A DNA stretch of 8,680 bases, taken from positions 1-8,680 of the forward strand of contig JBFGDZ010000148.1 in NCBI GenBank assembly GCA_041580375.1. The letters run 5' to 3'. The stretch comes from JAPUIN01 sp041580375 (GTDB taxonomy: Bacteria; Acidobacteriota; Polarisedimenticolia; Gp22-AA2). A model generated the notes under the pieces. It saw nothing but the letters and a program-made list of their open reading frames with translations. It made no database searches and was not told where the DNA came from. Both the position numbers and the translations under genes were made by a program. Of this stretch, positions 7,283 to 8,680 are shown piece by piece (within the stretch, counting starts at the first letter, position 1; every line of letters starts with the position of its first letter).

Positions 7283-7884
7283 GACTGACGCTGGCCAATC
7301 AGCTCACCATCGCACGGATGGCGGTGATTCCGCTCCTGATCACCCTCGTGCTCTCGAACAACAGCGGATGGGCCTTCGTCGTCTTCATACTCGCCGGCCT
7401 GAGCGACGCGCTGGACGGCATCATCGCGCGGAGATACCGTCAGCGATCCTCCCTCGGCACCTTCCTGGATCCGATGGCCGACAAGCTGCTCATGACCGCC
7501 TGCTTCATCGTGCTGTCGATTCCCGACCACCCACAGACGTTCCCGGATTACGCCGTCCCGAATCACATCCCGATTTATCTGACCATCGTCACGATCAGCC
7601 GTGACGTGTTCATCGTCATGGTGGCGCTGGTCATTCACCTGTCGACGGGGGTGAGCCGGTTTCCGCCCACCTTTCTGGGCAAGGCCACGACGCTCCTTCA
7701 GGCGGCGATGATCGGCTTCGTCCTCCTGTTCAACGCCCTCGGCCGCGAGGCCGCCGTGTTCATCCAGGCCCTCGGCTGGCTGACGCTGGCGGCCACCCTC
7801 GCCTCGGGTCTCCACTACATCCACTACGTGACCGGCGTTGTGGCGCAGGCGGAGGCCGGGGCGAAGCCTCCTGACGATTCCTAG
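7279..7884 (+). CDS. pgsA: CDP-diacylglycerol--glycerol-3-phosphate 3-phosphatidyltransferase (CDP-alcohol phosphatidyltransferase family)
   Basis: Integral membrane enzyme that makes phosphatidylglycerophosphate from CDP-diacylglycerol and glycerol-3-phosphate, the committed step to phosphatidylglycerol and cardiolipin. The protein has 201 residues. The full CDP-alcohol phosphotransferase signature D-x2-DG-x2-AR-x8-G-x3-D-x3-D is seen as D43, D46-G47, A50-R51, G60, D64 and D68. The N-terminus LTLANQLTIARMAVIPLLI and the later ISRD and PPTFLGKATTLLQ segments are typical of PgsA. Several hydrophobic helices span the rest. A longer than usual loop near residues 78-95 (DHPQTFPDYAVPNHIP) precedes the third helix. 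The start overlaps the hfq stop (ATGA), with GGGAGG at 7261-7266 upstream. Other family members, such as phosphatidylserine or phosphatidylinositol-type synthases, share the signature, but the overall sequence reads as PgsA. Confidence 0.88.
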   Translation: MRLTLANQLTIARMAVIPLLITLVLSNNSGWAFVVFILAGLSDALDGIIARRYRQRSSLGTFLDPMADKLLMTACFIVLSIPDHPQTFPDYAVPNHIPIYLTIVTISRDVFIVMVALVIHLSTGVSRFPPTFLGKATTLLQAAMIGFVLLFNALGREAAVFIQALGWLTLAATLASGLHYIHYVTGVVAQAEAGAKPPDDS

Positions 7885-8106
7885 GAAACCGCCGCGGTCT
7901 CCGGCCGGACCGTGCGCCGGGATCCCCGGGCCGCATCGCTGAATCCACACCGCGGGCGGGAGCCCGGATCCGAAAAAACCCTTGCGGCAGGCCGATAATC
8001 GCGGTAAGTAGAGTAGCGGTTCCCTATCGATCGCCGCGACGCCCGGACCGGCGGGGCGTCGCCCTTCGCGCCCCCCGAGTGGCGCTCATCGAAGCGGAGT
8101 ACAGAA
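7885..8106 (+). promoter_or_regulatory. Intergenic gap with weak promoter candidates for the downstream secreted-protein gene
   Basis: The longest non-coding stretch in the window (222 bases) separates the pgsA operon from the next gene. It holds a notable local drop in G+C near 7973-8030: a run of six A at 7973-7978, TTGCGG at 7982-7987 as a possible -35, GATAAT at 7994-7999 (five of six matches to TATAAT) and TAGAGT at 8009-8014. The spacings do not give one clean sigma-70 pair: TTGCGG is too close to GATAAT and 21 bases from TAGAGT. I therefore claim only a probable promoter region and no exact start. A small perfect hairpin (CGGGC-GGGA-GCCCG, 7953-7966) lies just upstream but has no T run after it. 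Confidence 0.35.
8096..8099 (+). promoter_or_regulatory. Shine-Dalgarno site fixing the TTG start at 8107
   Basis: GGAG at 8096-8099 lies seven bases before TTG at 8107. TTG at this place yields a protein that begins directly with a signal peptide, which makes this rare start codon convincing. The next in-frame ATG falls after the signal peptide. Confidence 0.55.
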
Positions 8107-8586
8107 TTGAAACCTGCTGCCATCGCTCTGACCCTCGCCCTGCTGATCCTGGCCCCCGTACCGGCCGCCGCGGCGGACGCGGATCTCATGACGAAACGCG
8201 AACTCCTCTTCGGTCTCGCCGCATCGGCTGGTTTCGACATCGACGCCGGGAGGCCCCTCGCCACCCGTGAGGCGCTCGCAGCCGCCGCTCTCGAGCGGAT
8301 CGGGATCCGTCTTCCGGGGAGGCCCGACGACCCGGTGAGGGAACGGGATCTCGTCTCCGTGGGAAGCGCCGTGGGCGCCACGGTCGTCAGCGGCAAGCCG
8401 GACGACAAGGTGAGCGAGAAGAAAGGGAACGTCTTCGCTCTCGATCTGAAGCCGGCGATGCTCCGGGCGCGCGCGAGAATGGAGGAGATCCGCGTCTCCT
8501 GCCAGGGGCGCCTGTCGCGCGCCGGACGCAAGGGAACCCCGGCGAGTCCCGCGAACCCCAACGCCACGGCGCCGCCCTGCCCCTGA
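8107..8586 (+). CDS. Small exported protein of unknown function
   Basis: Unrecognised protein of 159 residues. Residues 1 to ~23 are a good signal peptide: MKPAAIALTLALLILAPVPA, then an alanine-rich cleavage zone before ADADLMTKREL. No lipobox cysteine is present, so it is probably released into the periplasm or beyond. The mature part begins with a helical stretch (KRELLFGLAASAGFDIDAGR), then ATREALAAAALERIGIRLPGR and a short beta-rich piece (DLVSVGSAVGATVVSGKP). The C-terminal ~30 residues are basic, then Pro/Ala/Asn-rich and look disordered. Two cysteines occur late (C136 in VSCQG and C158 in PPCP). The first half faintly recalls an S-layer-homology helix pair, but not enough to call. It stands alone after a 222-base gap, with its own ribosome-binding site, and ends six bases from a convergent gene. 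Real-gene evidence is the signal peptide plus the Shine-Dalgarno. Function is unknown. Confidence 0.68.
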   Translation: MKPAAIALTLALLILAPVPAAAADADLMTKRELLFGLAASAGFDIDAGRPLATREALAAAALERIGIRLPGRPDDPVRERDLVSVGSAVGATVVSGKPDDKVSEKKGNVFALDLKPAMLRARARMEEIRVSCQGRLSRAGRKGTPASPANPNATAPPCP

Positions 8587-8589
8587 CCT

Positions 8590-8611
8590 CTTTCAGGCGG
8601 GCTTCTGAAAG
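8590..8611. terminator. Weak hairpin between convergent genes, possible bidirectional terminator
   Basis: CTTTCAG (8590-8596) and CTGAAAG (8605-8611) form a perfect seven-base inverted repeat around an eight-base GC-rich loop, just after the stop of the secreted-protein gene and across the stop of the minus-strand gene. Position suits a shared terminator, but neither side has a T run, and part of the repeat is coding for the minus-strand gene, so it may be chance. Confidence 0.25.
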
Positions 8612-8680
8612 GTGCCGTTCTCGCGGGCCAGGCGCTCGAGCAGCGGGGCCGGTCTCCAGTGCTCCGCGCCGCTCTCCTCA
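8593..8680 (-). CDS. C-terminal end of an unidentified minus-strand gene (partial)
   Basis: Reading the minus strand from the right edge gives 28 open codons (EESGAEHWRPAPLLERLARE, then NGTFQKPA) to a TGA complementary to 8593-8595. The amino-acid make-up is protein-like, and the frame closes six bases from the plus-strand stop, as expected for convergent genes. The pattern 'W-x-P-x-P-L-L-x-x-L-x-x-x-x-x-x-F' resembles the C-terminal end of some 3-hydroxyacyl-CoA dehydrogenase proteins, but 28 residues are too few to name it and I treat that as a guess. The 5' part lies outside the window. Confidence 0.45.
   Translation of the reverse strand, partial: EESGAEHWRPAPLLERLARENGTFQKPA

Noticed and set aside
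7953..7966. Small perfect hairpin (CGGGC-GGGA-GCCCG) after pgsA, considered as an intrinsic terminator.
   Set aside because: Only a five-base stem, followed by A residues and not T residues, so it lacks the terminator signature on the plus strand; short GC hairpins are common at this base composition.

Overview
This is a GC-rich, densely coded bacterial chromosomal window. It holds nine genes on the plus strand, the first cut by the left edge, and the end of one likely minus-strand gene at the right edge. Several features fit a Gram-negative, soil- or sediment-type lineage: a DsbD-type thiol reductase tail, a SPOR + SpoIID/LytB cell-wall enzyme with an S-layer-homology-like insertion, a DUF4388 (PATAN-type) protein, and a miaA-hfq-pgsA cluster. 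Acidobacteriota is my best guess, but it is an inference from gene content and G+C, not from a marker gene. I see no mobile element, CRISPR array, tRNA, rRNA or phage gene.

Layout. Positions 2-2246 carry housekeeping metabolism: the 3' end of a dsbD-like gene, threonine synthase (thrC, TTG start directly after the preceding stop codon) and GTP cyclohydrolase I (folE). At 2288-4570 a 760-residue exported protein joins a SPOR peptidoglycan-binding domain to a SpoIID/LytB catalytic domain, which is split by a long insertion with SLH-like segments. A possible extended -10 box sits just before its ATG, so its mRNA may be almost leaderless. From 4608 to 7884 five genes overlap or nearly abut and look like one translationally coupled operon: a DUF4388 protein, a small two-helix membrane protein with a zinc ribbon, miaA (tRNA dimethylallyltransferase), hfq (RNA chaperone) and pgsA (phosphatidylglycerophosphate synthase). 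A 222-base gap (7885-8106) follows. Then comes a small exported orphan protein with a TTG start (8107-8586), which converges with the tail of a minus-strand gene (8593-8680).

The genes connect at two levels. The envelope theme recurs in periplasmic thiol reduction, glycan-strand processing, a membrane zinc-ribbon protein, phospholipid synthesis and a secreted orphan. Post-transcriptional control (MiaA tRNA modification, Hfq) shares an operon with the DUF4388 and zinc-ribbon genes. Nothing here is clearly a new defence or mobile system. The points most worth a second look are the SPOR/SpoIID/SLH architecture, the DUF4388-zinc ribbon-miaA-hfq-pgsA operon, and the unassigned secreted protein.
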